Shown: in pieces, positions 28,980-37,571 of the stretch
Position numbering within the stretch: the stretch's first letter is position 1
Layout of the letters: the number at the start of each line of letters is the position of its first letter
NCBI GenBank assembly: GCA_963708775.1
Contig: CAVPTI010000012.1
Span: 496,001 to 560,000, forward strand
From: JAGVSR01 sp963708775
GTDB lineage: Bacteria > Pseudomonadota > Alphaproteobacteria > Rhizobiales > Hyphomicrobiaceae
DNA length: 64,000 nt
Reading direction: 5' to 3'
The notes under the pieces: generated by a model
What the model was told of the DNA's origin: nothing
Databases searched by the model: none
What the model saw: only the letters and a program-made list of their open reading frames with translations
Translations under genes and position numbers: made by a program

Positions 28980-29063
28980 GCGCGGCCCGCGCGGGTTGCT
29001 TGCCTCGCCCTGGTGCGATAACCAAAGTGTTGATTTCCCAATCGACCGAGGCAGGACGAAGCC

Positions 29064-30551
29064 ATGGCGCGCGCTGACACGACCAGTGCCAAGACGAAGA
29101 CATCCAAATTGATCCCCGGTGCGACCGGCGATTGGGAGGTGATCATCGGCCTGGAGGTTCATGCCCAGGTGGCGTCGCGATCGAAACTCTTTTCGGGGTC
29201 CTCGACGGCGTTCGGTGGCGAGCCCAACAGCCATGTCTCGCTCGTTGATGCGGCGATGCCCGGGATGTTGCCGGTGATCAACGCGGAATGCGTGGCGCAG
29301 GCGGTGCGAACGGGTCTCGGGCTCAAGGCAGACATTAAGCTGCGCAGCATTTTTGACCGGAAAAACTACTTCTATCCGGATCTGCCACAGGGCTACCAGA
29401 TCTCGCAGTACAAACATCCCGTCGTCGGTGAGGGGCAGATCGAGATCGATGTCGATGGTGAAACAAAGACGGTTGGGATCGAGCGCCTGCATCTGGAGCA
29501 AGATGCGGGCAAGTCGATCCACGACCAGCATCCTGATTATTCCTACGTCGATCTGAACCGCTCCGGCGTGGCGCTGATGGAGATCGTGTCGAAGCCTGAT
29601 ATGCGTTCGGCGAAAGAAGCGCAGGCGTATGTGACCAAGCTGCGTACGATCCTGCGCTATCTGGGCACGTCCGACGGCGATATGGAGAAGGGTAACTTGC
29701 GCGCAGACGTGAACGTCTCGGTGCGCAAGCCCGGCGATGCGCTGGGCACACGTTGCGAAATCAAGAATGTGAATTCAATCCGGTTCATCGGTCAGGCGAT
29801 CGAGGTGGAAGCACGGCGTCAGATCGACATCATTGAAGATGGTGGCAAGATTGATCAGGAAACGCGGCTGTTCGATCCGGGCAAGGGCGAGACGCGGTCG
29901 ATGCGTTCCAAAGAAGAAGCGCACGACTATCGCTATTTTCCCGATCCCGACCTATTGCCGCTCGAATTAGAGCAAGGCTGGGTGGACGATCTCGCCAAGC
30001 ATCTACCGGAGTTACCGGACGAGAAGCGGGCGCGCTTCATTGCCGAATATGGCCTGTCGCCGTATGACGCGAGTGTGCTGGTCGCGGAGCGGGAGAGCGC
30101 CGATTATTTCGAAGCCGTCGCCAAGGGCCGGGACGGCAAGATCGCGGCCAACTGGGTCATCAACGAGCTGTTCGGAAGGCTCAACAAGGAAGGCCGGGAT
30201 ATCGAGCACTCGCCAGTGTCGGCCAAGCAGCTCGGTGGTCTGGTGGACCTCATTTCATCAGGGGTGATCTCAGGAAAGATCGCCAAGGATTTGTTCGAGA
30301 TCCTGTGGACCGAGGGCGGTGATCCATCGGAGATCGTTGAATCGCGCGGCATGAAGCAGGTTACGGACACCGGCGCGATAGAGAAGGCCGTGGACGAAAT
30401 CCTGGCCGCCAACCCGGACAAGGCGGAGCAGGCGAAACTGAAGCCGAACCTGCTCGGATGGTTTGTTGGTCAGGTGATGAAGTCGTCCGGCGGCAAGGTA
30501 AACCCTGCCGCAGTCAACGAGATTCTCAAGAAGAAGCTCGGGATCGAATAG
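29064..30551 (+). CDS. gatB: Aspartyl/glutamyl-tRNA amidotransferase subunit B
   Basis: A 495-residue intact GatB. With GatA and GatC it converts Glu-tRNA(Gln) and Asp-tRNA(Asn) to the amidated forms. The N-terminal block WEVIIGLEVHAQ, the catalytic-domain signature DRKNYFYPDLPQGYQISQ, LEQDAGKSIHD, VDLNRSGVALMEIVSKPD, and the C-terminal YqeY-like tail domain are all present. gatA and gatC are not adjacent, as in many alphaproteobacteria. Confidence 0.97.
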   Translation: MARADTTSAKTKTSKLIPGATGDWEVIIGLEVHAQVASRSKLFSGSSTAFGGEPNSHVSLVDAAMPGMLPVINAECVAQAVRTGLGLKADIKLRSIFDRKNYFYPDLPQGYQISQYKHPVVGEGQIEIDVDGETKTVGIERLHLEQDAGKSIHDQHPDYSYVDLNRSGVALMEIVSKPDMRSAKEAQAYVTKLRTILRYLGTSDGDMEKGNLRADVNVSVRKPGDALGTRCEIKNVNSIRFIGQAIEVEARRQIDIIEDGGKIDQETRLFDPGKGETRSMRSKEEAHDYRYFPDPDLLPLELEQGWVDDLAKHLPELPDEKRARFIAEYGLSPYDASVLVAERESADYFEAVAKGRDGKIAANWVINELFGRLNKEGRDIEHSPVSAKQLGGLVDLISSGVISGKIAKDLFEILWTEGGDPSEIVESRGMKQVTDTGAIEKAVDEILAANPDKAEQAKLKPNLLGWFVGQVMKSSGGKVNPAAVNEILKKKLGIE

Positions 30552-30698
30552 CGGCGCCTGCCAAGCGGCGCTTAATGCTTGGCGTGCAAGGCCGGATGCG
30601 AGAGGCACGCCGGCTGATGAGCACGTGGTGCTCAGTCCTAAAGCGACAACATCCTGTCGAGTCTAGGAGACGGCCGTCACCTCAACGCGATACGGCGT

Positions 30699-30857
30699 TC
30701 AGGCTTTCGCCTTACCGCGGGCAAGACCGGCGGCCTTCTTGAGGCGCTTACGGGCGCCGGCCGTGTTGCCGAGGATCCGGGTGGCCTTGGCACGAGGAAT
30801 GGCGCGGCGGGCTTTCTTCTTGCGGGTCTCGATGCTGCGCAGACTGCGGGCGGCCAT
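30699..30857 (-). CDS. 52-residue highly basic small protein
   Basis: An ATG at 30857 with AAAGGA seven bases upstream opens a 52-codon frame: MAARSLRSIETRKKKARRAI, then PRAKATRILGNTAGARKRLK, then KAAGLARGKAKA. About a third of the residues are Lys or Arg and there are no acidic residues apart from one Glu. This composition fits a nucleic-acid-binding or ribosome-associated protein, or a histone H1-like tail. It lies between gatB and the DedA gene, on the opposite strand to gatB. Function unknown; too short for most gene callers. Confidence 0.65.
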   Translation of the reverse strand: MAARSLRSIETRKKKARRAIPRAKATRILGNTAGARKRLKKAAGLARGKAKA

Positions 30858-30959
30858 GGTGCGATCCTTTGGGGATGTCGGTTGCAGGGGCAGGCCTTAG
30901 CCGCGCCCCGGAATTGGGAAGCGCTTCGTCTAGGCCAGGATACCCCCTGCTGGCAAGCC

Positions 30960-31985
30960 TCAACCGCCGATCAAAGCCTTGATCAGGGGGACAGGGGCCA
31001 AAAGAACCGCGGTCCAGATGACGCAGGACACAAGGCTCGCGACGAGAAATGCCCCGAAAGACAGCCCTGTGGCACCCGCTGCCATGGGCGCGAAGGAGCG
31101 CAGGGTTGTGTGGAACTTGGAGAGGATGAGACCCATGACGCCGCGCCGGCCAATGAACTCTATGGCCTTATCGGAAGATTCCGGGCTCCAACTGTTGCTC
31201 CAGACATTGTGCAGGTCTTCGCCCTGGTGCGACCGGCCGAAGCGGTAGGCCATAAGGTCGCCGATGACGGCGCCGGCCAATCCGGCAGAAAAAGCCAGCA
31301 ACGGGTCTCCGTCGGCATAGAAAAAGACGGCGCCAGTGGCAACGAAGATCAGGAGCGTCGGGATGGCCATCAGCGGCATGGGAATGCTGTTCAGGAAGGC
31401 GGTGAGGAACAACAGACCCGCCACGATCAGATGATGTTCGCGAACGAAGGCGACGATTTCCTCGCGGAACGTGACGGCAAAAAAGCTGGGTGCAATGACG
31501 CCTGCGGCCCAGATGAAGGCGCTGACGACGTTCGCGATTTGGAAGGGGAGTTGGCGCATGCCAAACATGCCGGCAACCACCGGAATGATCGCGCGCACGG
31601 GACCGATGAAGTGGCCGAAGAAGACGCCCCAGCCGCCCCACTTGTCGAAGAAGTTCTCGCCGTGGCGGATCAGTTCCGGCTGGTTCTTGAAGGGCCAGAT
31701 GTGGGGAATGCTGTCCTTGAAGTAGAGGCCGATCCAGTACGAGATTGCATATCCGAGCGTTCCGCCAAGGCCGGCGGCCATGATGGACGGCAGGAGAATG
31801 GTTTGCTCGGCGCCGCTGGCTGCCAGAAGTGCGGTGATGCCGGCGAGGATCGCGGTGCCGGGCCAGATAATCGACAAGAAGCAAAAGCTTTCGGCGAATG
31901 CCACGAGGAAGGCGATCGGAACAGCCCATTCCTGATGCGTTCTGACAAAGCCGACGATCAGCTCCACAAAATCCTGCACGCTCAT
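30960..31985 (-). CDS. DedA-family membrane protein with two VTT-like halves
   Basis: A 341-residue integral membrane protein. Residues about 25-175 form a DedA/VTT domain with the signature GHFIGPVRAIIPVVAGM (Arg131) preceded by the re-entrant PGTAILAG segment. Residues about 195-335 look like a second, diverged copy: GAVIGDLMAYRFGR... and KFHTTLRSFAPMAAGATGLS (Arg296) align with GGTLGYAISYWIG... and FIGPVRAIIPVVAGM. DedA proteins are lipid (undecaprenyl phosphate or phospholipid) flippases needed for membrane homeostasis. A single-chain double domain is larger than the usual 200 residues. Confidence 0.85.
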   Translation of the reverse strand: MSVQDFVELIVGFVRTHQEWAVPIAFLVAFAESFCFLSIIWPGTAILAGITALLAASGAEQTILLPSIMAAGLGGTLGYAISYWIGLYFKDSIPHIWPFKNQPELIRHGENFFDKWGGWGVFFGHFIGPVRAIIPVVAGMFGMRQLPFQIANVVSAFIWAAGVIAPSFFAVTFREEIVAFVREHHLIVAGLLFLTAFLNSIPMPLMAIPTLLIFVATGAVFFYADGDPLLAFSAGLAGAVIGDLMAYRFGRSHQGEDLHNVWSNSWSPESSDKAIEFIGRRGVMGLILSKFHTTLRSFAPMAAGATGLSFGAFLVASLVSCVIWTAVLLAPVPLIKALIGG

Positions 31986-32076
31986 TCGATCGCCTTCGGT
32001 GTTGTCATGATGGTGAACCCTCTCTAGGGCGATAATCGTGCCCGCGCAGGGGACGAATGAGAAGTGGATACTCGGA

Positions 32077-32550
32077 TCACGTCTTGCTGCAGCGGCGGCT
32101 CAATTCGCGACCGAGTTCGCGGCTGACCTCGTGGGCCAGAATGACTCCGCGCGATACTTGGGAATGTGACAGCCCATTACCAGGGGTCCGCAGCACGGCC
32201 GGGCCTGCATCGGCTTCGCGCTTGCCTGCTTGGAGTTCGGCGCAGCTCAGGTCCTTCTTTTTTGATTTATACGCAAAAAGGCGAACCCCTGACGCGTACG
32301 CGGCTGCATCGGGGCGCTGCCCGATCCACGATTTGCTTGGATCTGCCAGCATCGCCTTCATGGTTGCTTGCCGTTCGGCGATACACGTGGGGCTGTCGTC
32401 GACACATTTAAGGCCGGCACCCGGAGTTGTGACGGTTACACCGTTTCCGCTGCAGGCCGCCAAGACGCTCACAGCCGTCAGAGCGCCCCACGTGACCAGC
32501 GTCCGGGCCAGGGTCCGGCCGTGAGCCGGGTAAAGTTGATCGGATGGCAT
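32077..32550 (-). CDS. Putative lipoprotein, conserved hypothetical
   Basis: A 157-residue protein with a long N-region and hydrophobic segment ending in the lipobox LAAC (TAVSVLAACSG), so it should be lipidated at Cys33. The mature part contains CVDDSPTCIAERQATMKAMLADPSKSWI and C-terminal charged helices, with four Cys in total. This pattern is familiar from Rhizobiales, but its role is unknown to me. The ATG at 32550 follows GGGATCCC rather than a clear ribosome-binding site. Confidence 0.75.
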   Translation of the reverse strand: MPSDQLYPAHGRTLARTLVTWGALTAVSVLAACSGNGVTVTTPGAGLKCVDDSPTCIAERQATMKAMLADPSKSWIGQRPDAAAYASGVRLFAYKSKKKDLSCAELQAGKREADAGPAVLRTPGNGLSHSQVSRGVILAHEVSRELGRELSRRCSKT

Positions 32551-32715
32551 GGGATCCCGGGGGCCTCTGGCGGATTTGCTAATGCAGCGAATATGTGCCG
32601 CTCATGGCCGGGTCAAGGCGCGTTCGTGCCACGTTAGATTTGTTGTTTCAGTCAAGCCGCATAGCTAATTGTCTCAGAGATGAGCCACCCGCTCCGGAAG
32701 CTCTCAGGAGAAGAT

Positions 32716-33685
32716 ATGGTCCGCGCGATTCGCATTCACAGCACCGGCGGACCAGAGGTTCTTCGTTTGGACGACGTCGAGGTGCCGCCACCAGCCGCGG
32801 GCGAGGTGCGGATACGGCAGCGCGCGGTCGGGCTTAACTTCATCGACATCTACCAGCGCTCGGGCCTCTACAAGCTCGCGAGCCTACCGGCCGTGCTGGG
32901 AATGGAGGGTGCGGGCGACGTCATCGCGGTCGGCGAGCGCGTGACTGATTTCAGTGTTGGAGATCGTGTCGCCTATGGCACCGAGCTTGGCGGCTACGCG
33001 GAGGAGCGGAACATCCGCGCCGATCGCCTCGTGCCGCTTCCGGCGGCTATCTCCTACGAGACGGCTGCAGCGATGATGCTGCAAGGCATGACCGTGCGCT
33101 ATCTGTTCCGCGAGACTTACGACGTGCGCCCGGGCACGGTGATGCTGTTTCATGCGGCGGCGGGTGGCGTTGGGATCATTGCCTGCCAGTGGGCGAAAGC
33201 GCTGGGCGCGACCATGATCGGTACCGTCGGCTCGCCGGAAAAGGCAGAACTGGCTCTGGCGCATGGCTGCACGCATGTCATCGACTACCGCCGCGAGAGC
33301 TTTGTCGATCGTGTGCGTGAGATTACCGGCGGCCAGGGCTGCGACGTGGTGTATGACTCCATTGGACGTGACACGTTCCCAGCCTCACTTGATTGTCTGA
33401 AGCCGAAGGGCTTGTGGGTGAGTTTTGGCAATTCATCTGGGCCCGTGCCGCCATTCGATCTGTCGCTTCTGAAAGGGTCACTGTTTGCAACGCGCCCATC
33501 GCTAATGCCATACACGGCGACGGCAGAGGCACTGCGAAGCAATGCAGCCGATCTTTTCGCGCACGTGGCCGCCGGCCGCATCGCTATTCGGGTCAACCAG
33601 ACCTACGCACTTGGCGATGCCGAGCAGGCGCATCGCGACCTGAGAGTCACGCAAGACGACCGGGTCCTCAATCCTCATCCCCTAA
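32716..33685 (+). CDS. Quinone oxidoreductase (zeta-crystallin/Qor type), frameshifted at C-terminus
   Basis: Medium-chain dehydrogenase/reductase family NADPH:quinone reductase without catalytic zinc. Start ATG 32716 follows AGGAG. Motifs: GLNFIDIYQRSGLYK, VLGMEGAGDV, the NADP site HAAAGGVGIIACQWAKALGA, and VVYDSIGRDTF. The frame is lost near 33648; removing one base gives the expected end HRDLRVRKTTGSSILIP with stop at 33685 and 322 residues, the usual Qor length. The uncorrected frame would run on into the next gene. Confidence 0.9.
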
Positions 33686-33706
33686 GCTCAGGTCAACAAT
33701 TGATCC

Positions 33707-34417
33707 ATGCCGAAAAAGAAACACAACAAGCCGATCGAACTTCACTTCTGGCCGACACCCAACGGCCAGAAGATCGCCATCGCGCTGGAAGAGCTCGAAC
33801 TGCCGTATGTCATCCATCCGGTGAACATTACGCGCGGGGACCAGTTCAAGCCTGAGTATCTGGCGATTTCGCCAAACAACAAGATGCCAGCCATCGTCGA
33901 TCCAGATGGACCGGGGGGCGAGCCCGTTGCCATTTTCGAGAGCGGGGCGATCTTGCAGTATCTCGCGCGCCGGACCGGCAAGTTGCGCGGTAAGGGCAAA
34001 CGGGACCGGCTCGTCGTGGAACAATGGCTGTTCTGGCAGGTGGCCGGTTTCGGTCCTATGGCGGGGCAGGCGCATCATTTCCGGCACTACGCGCCGGAGA
34101 AGATCCAGTACGGCATTGAACGCTATACGAAAGAGGTGACCCGGCTTTACGGCGTGCTCGATAACCAGCTTTCCGGCCGTGACTTCATCGCCAGCAAATA
34201 TTCGATCGCTGATATCGCCACGTATCCCTGGGCGCTGAATTGGGAGAAGCAGGGGCAGGACATCTCAACGTTCCCCAATGTGAAGGCGTGGCTCGCTCGC
34301 ATCGGCGCGCGCCCGGGCGTCATACGGGGTATGGCCACTGGCAAGGATCTAGTCCCGCAGCAGGTGGACCTTTCCAAGGACCAAGAGGCACAGAAGATTT
34401 TGTTCGGAAATAAATAG
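33707..34417 (+). CDS. Glutathione S-transferase family protein
   Basis: A 236-residue GST of the YfcG/YghU-like group. The N-terminal thioredoxin fold has LHFWPTPNGQKIAIALEELELPY, the cis-Pro MPAIVDPDG and glutathione-binding ESGAILQYLA. The helical C-terminal domain contains FIASKYSIADIATYPW (N-capping box). Such enzymes often have disulfide-bond reductase activity towards glutathione. It begins 21 bases after the corrected stop of the quinone reductase, so the two may be co-transcribed. Confidence 0.92.
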   Translation: MPKKKHNKPIELHFWPTPNGQKIAIALEELELPYVIHPVNITRGDQFKPEYLAISPNNKMPAIVDPDGPGGEPVAIFESGAILQYLARRTGKLRGKGKRDRLVVEQWLFWQVAGFGPMAGQAHHFRHYAPEKIQYGIERYTKEVTRLYGVLDNQLSGRDFIASKYSIADIATYPWALNWEKQGQDISTFPNVKAWLARIGARPGVIRGMATGKDLVPQQVDLSKDQEAQKILFGNK

Positions 34418-34445
34418 CGTTCTTGAGGACCGGTTTAGGCCGCGA

Positions 34446-34715
34446 TCAGGGCTGGACAAGGCGCGCTGGGTCGACCTGAAGGCCGGTGACGCGTTCGAAT
34501 ACGATAGCGGACAGCACCTTGCTGGAGTTCACCCGCGGATCGGCAGACGTTTTGGCCGTGCGCGGTGGTTCCACGTTGCGAGCGCCCAGGTAGCTTGGGC
34601 TGGCTACCCCTAGGGTCAGCGGGTCAGACGAGCAGCCACCCAGGAGAAAGCCCACCAGCCCTATACGACTGGCCACACGTCTCCAGCTTGTCCGGTTCGG
34701 AGCCACCCATTGCAT
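34446..34715 (-). CDS. Small lipoprotein, hypothetical
   Basis: From ATG 34715 the frame gives 89 residues: a basic N-terminus, hydrophobic IGLVGFLLGGC lipobox with Cys28, then SSDPLTLGVASPSYLGARNVEPPR and a C-terminal block SSKVLSAIVFERVTGLQVDPARL. That last block recurs in short Rhizobiales lipoproteins I have seen, which supports coding. The in-frame TTG at 34781 would only lengthen the N-region. Convergent with the GST gene, 28 bases apart. Confidence 0.6.
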   Translation of the reverse strand: MQWVAPNRTSWRRVASRIGLVGFLLGGCSSDPLTLGVASPSYLGARNVEPPRTAKTSADPRVNSSKVLSAIVFERVTGLQVDPARLVQP

Positions 34716-34781
34716 GACGTGTAACCCTAATCCCACTGCGAGCGAAACCGCTGTTCGGTTCCTGGCGAATAGATGTGCCAA

Positions 34782-35089
34782 AGCCCGCCTGAATGAAGCC
34801 TGAATAGTCGCATCAAAGACTTCTCGCGGACATGGTTACCGCTCGGTTTCCCCACCTTTTAACGACGTGTAGTCGTCGCGTTCATTTTCGCGACATCCGG
34901 TTCACGTTGGGTCTGTGAACGATGTATTTCTTAACTCATCCAACGCCGTAAGGCGATCTGTTTTAACCAAATTTCATGCTGAGGCTGACAATCTTTCTCG
35001 ACTTGCAGACGCCGACCTACAGGCCGCGGAGACGAACGTCTCAACGCAGAGCTGCAACAGGGAAATTTGCGTGACGGAGTTCAGGTGTT
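34782..35089. other. Gene-free stretch upstream of the Sel1-type gene
   Basis: No supported gene. A GTG-started 62-codon frame at 34915 lacks a ribosome-binding site and overlaps the next gene. A small hairpin (CGACGTGTAGTCGTCG near 34863) and an AT-rich segment before 34990 may belong to the promoter of the downstream gene, but no -35/-10 pair is convincing. Confidence 0.4.
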
Positions 35090-35359
35090 ATGGCGCGTTT
35101 TGAGATTACAACTAACGAGATGGTGGAGTTTGCAGCCCAGGGCGGTGCCCCGGATGCCTTATTCGAACTGGGGTTGATGTACTGCAGCGGGCGTGAGGTT
35201 CCACTGAACCTTGTCCAAGCCCATAAGTGGTTCAATCTTGCGGCTCAACGCGGCAATTCCGATGCAAAGCGTTACCGCATCGAACTGGCTGCTGAGATGT
35301 CGAAGGCGGAAATCGCCGAAGCGCAGCGTCAGGCCCGCGCCTGGCTCGCCAAGCATTGA
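35090..35359 (+). CDS. Short Sel1-repeat protein
   Basis: An 89-residue protein holding about one and a half Sel1-like repeats: GAPDALFELGLMYCSGREVPLNLVQAHKWFNLAAQRGN, which has the A-x-x-x-LG-x-MY pattern. The C-terminal helix (AEIAEAQRQARAWLAKH) is amphipathic. GGAG is ten bases upstream of the ATG. Sel1 repeats mediate protein contacts; this single-repeat form is widespread in Rhizobiales with unknown partner. No signal peptide. Confidence 0.82.
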   Translation: MARFEITTNEMVEFAAQGGAPDALFELGLMYCSGREVPLNLVQAHKWFNLAAQRGNSDAKRYRIELAAEMSKAEIAEAQRQARAWLAKH

Positions 35360-35377
35360 GTGGCCTGAGCCTTTCGG

Positions 35378-35956
35378 TCAGCAATCGCTGAAGAAGGATG
35401 AGAGGCAATTCCAGCTTTTCTTAGCAGCATTTCCGATGCTGCCGCCCACGCCTCCGATCTGCTCGCCAGCTTTTTCTGTGGTGGACTTGACGGTCCCAGT
35501 CACGCCATCAAGACCTTTCTTCGTGGTCTCAACCGTTGATTTGGCGAGTTCCTCGACTGTCTTTGGCGGCTGAGCCACGGCTGTGCCTTCAGGCGCCGCG
35601 TTCTCGGAGCCAGCAGCGGATGGCGTGGTATCCTGTAATGGTGCGGCTGCCTTCGGAGGCGGTGCGACTGGCAATGCTGATGTCGAGGGGGAAATGATGC
35701 GCTCCGGACCACTGCAGCCAACCGCTGTAAATCTCTCGACACTGCAGCGGGCGTGGCCGCCAGACTTGGCGAGCTGTTTGATGCATTGAACTTGGTTGCG
35801 AGGATCGGGCGCTGCGTTGGCCGGAGCATCGGCAACCACGCAACGATACACTGCGTCGGGGCTATAGCAGGCGACACAATAACTTTCGGCCATCACAGGG
35901 AGCGCTGCCACACTTCCCAGCGGCGCGATCAGAAGCAGCCGGGCACTTTGCATCAT
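35378..35956 (-). CDS. Secreted conserved hypothetical protein, Pro/Ala-rich
   Basis: A 192-residue protein with a signal peptide (MMQSARLLLIAPLGSVAALPVMAE). The first mature block is Cys-rich (SYCVACYSPDAVYRCVV...QCIKQLAKSGGHARCSVERFTAVGCSG) and suggests disulfides. A Pro/Ala linker follows, and the C-terminal helix region (TVEELAKSTVETTKKGLDGVTGTVKSTTEK) resembles an apolipoprotein-like amphipathic repeat. It ends CLSSFFSDC. Family unknown to me, but the pattern is recurrent in Rhizobiales. Confidence 0.75.
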   Translation of the reverse strand: MMQSARLLLIAPLGSVAALPVMAESYCVACYSPDAVYRCVVADAPANAAPDPRNQVQCIKQLAKSGGHARCSVERFTAVGCSGPERIISPSTSALPVAPPPKAAAPLQDTTPSAAGSENAAPEGTAVAQPPKTVEELAKSTVETTKKGLDGVTGTVKSTTEKAGEQIGGVGGSIGNAAKKSWNCLSSFFSDC

Positions 35957-36146
35957 AATAGTTTAGCCTCTCCGGCCGCTTGCTGCGGGCGCTATCCCAG
36001 CCGCTGTCATACCCAATGGTTCTTCATTCTGCACTTTGTTTAAGCAAGACGTCTTGGGCAGTAGTGGGGCGGGCCCTCCACGGCTGCCCGTGACGGCTTG
36101 CTATTGCCCGGGTGCGCAACTATACGAGGAACCTGCCAATTGGCAG

Positions 36147-36240
36147 GGAGACGTGGCCGAGAGGCTGAAGGCGGCGCTTTGCTAAAGCGTTATACGTGCT
36201 AAAACGCGTATCGAGGGTTCGAATCCCTCCGTCTCCGCCA
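36147..36240 (+). tRNA. tRNA-Ser (GCT)
   Basis: A 94-base class II tRNA with encoded CCA. The acceptor stem GGAGACG pairs with CGTCTCC, the anticodon loop TTTGCTAA gives GCT (Ser), a long variable arm (ACGTGCTAAAACGCGT) is present, and the T-arm reads GAGGGTTCGAATCCCTC. Confidence 0.97.
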
Positions 36241-36358
36241 TTTCCACGACAGATCCTTGTAACGTCAACGCCGGTCGGGCATTTCTGCGCGAATGCTCCC
36301 GCGACTAGTGCGGTATATCGCAGGACATGTGGAAGATCGGACGTGTAATCTCATCGCT

Positions 36359-37316
36359 ATGACGACAGTTTACTCAAATGCGCCGCGGCATCCCGAAAAG
36401 GCGCACAGAACTGCGGCTGACATACTGCCGCGTCCAGGCTGGATCCGCGTGCGTGCGGCGGGGTCGGACGTGCGGGCAGCGACGCAGGAGATTGTGCGGC
36501 GGCACGGGCTTTCGACAGTGTGCGAGGAGGCGGGATGTCCAAACCTTGCCGAATGCTGGAGCAAGCGGCACGCCACGTTCCTCGTGATGGGCGAGATTTG
36601 CACGCGCGGTTGCGGGTTCTGCAATGTGCGCACGGGCGTGCCTGCGGCTCTCGATGCGACCGAACCGGAGCGCGTGGCTGCGGCTGTTCGTGATCTCAAT
36701 CTTACGCACGCGGTCATCACGTCGGTCGATCGCGACGACCTACCTGACGGCGGCGCTTTGCACATCGCTTCTGTGGTTCGGGCCGTGCGGGCCGCCTCGC
36801 CAGGGGCAACGATCGAGGTTCTGACGCCGGATTTTCTGAAGAAGCCCGGCGCGTTCGAGATCGTGGTCGATGCCTGTCCCGATGTGTTCAACCACAACAT
36901 CGAAACTGTGCCGCGGTTCTATCCGTCGATCCGACCCGGCGCGCGATACTTCCACTCCATCCGGCTGCTCCAGGCGGTGAAGGAGCGGTCGCCGCACATG
37001 GTGACGAAATCCGGGCTGATGGTTGGGTTTGGTGAAACGCGCGATGAGATCATCCAGGTGATGGACGATTTGCGCGCGGCAGACGTCGATTTTCTGACGA
37101 TTGGGCAGTATCTGCAGCCGACACCTAAACATGCGGCGGTCGTGGACTACGTGCGGCCTGAAACGTTCGAGGCGTATGCAAGCCTCGCGCGCGGCAAGGG
37201 ATTTGCGATGGTCTCCGCGTCGCCGTTGACGCGGTCGAGCCATCACGCGGGCGAGGATTTTGAACGGCTACAGGGCGGCGAGGAACGGAACTCGAGCCAT
37301 CTTCAACGATTGCTAG
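36359..37316 (+). CDS. lipA: Lipoyl synthase LipA (frameshifted near its end)
   Basis: Radical SAM enzyme that inserts two sulfurs into octanoyl chains on lipoyl domains. The auxiliary cluster motif CEEAGCPNLAEC and the radical SAM motif CTRGCGFCNV are complete, as is the C-terminal RSSHH serine ligand. The start ATG 36359 gives MTTVYSNAPRHPEKAHR. The frame is lost near 37274 in GGG; removing one G gives the end DFERLQAARNGTRAIFNDC and a stop at 37316, 318 residues, the normal size. Uncorrected, the frame would run 300 bases too far. Confidence 0.95.
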
Positions 37317-37323
37317 AAAAAAA

Positions 37324-37351
37324 GCCCTCCGGGTGGGGGGACCCGGAGGGC
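37324..37351 (-). terminator. Strong intrinsic terminator on the minus strand
   Basis: GCCCTCCGGGT and ACCCGGAGGGC form a perfect 11-base stem; on the minus strand it is followed directly by seven U residues. It lies eight bases after the lipA stop and 220 bases beyond the M16 peptidase stop. That peptidase already has a nearer terminator, so this may end a separate small RNA or act as a backup. Confidence 0.85.
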
Positions 37352-37518
37352 AACTGCCGGACGCGAGGGGGATCGGGTCCTGCATCGGGTGGAGTGTCGG
37401 AGCGCTTTGCGGGGAGGGGGCCGTTGGCGCGTCCGATGAAGACCAAAATAGAGCTTGGCCCGCCCTCACACTGTTCCGCGGGTGACTCTAAGATCTCTAT
37501 TTTCATCGAAAAGCAGAA

Positions 37519-37544
37519 ACGCCCCGCACGTCAGTGCGAGGCGC
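37519..37544 (-). terminator. Terminator after the M16 peptidase pair
   Basis: On the minus strand GCGCCTCGCAC pairs with GTGCGGGGCGT (two G-U pairs, TGAC loop), followed by TTTCTGCTTTT. It starts 28 bases after the stop of the second M16 peptidase. Confidence 0.7.
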
Positions 37545-37571
37545 TTTCTAATTCGTCAGTCATGTCGAGCG

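Noticed and set aside
30882..32027. 381-codon plus-strand ORF
   Set aside because: Lies wholly antisense to the DedA gene and has the Asp/Glu/Gly/His bias typical of a shadow frame of a membrane protein.
34915..35103. 62-codon ORF before the Sel1-type gene
   Set aside because: No ribosome-binding site and it overlaps the start of the supported gene.
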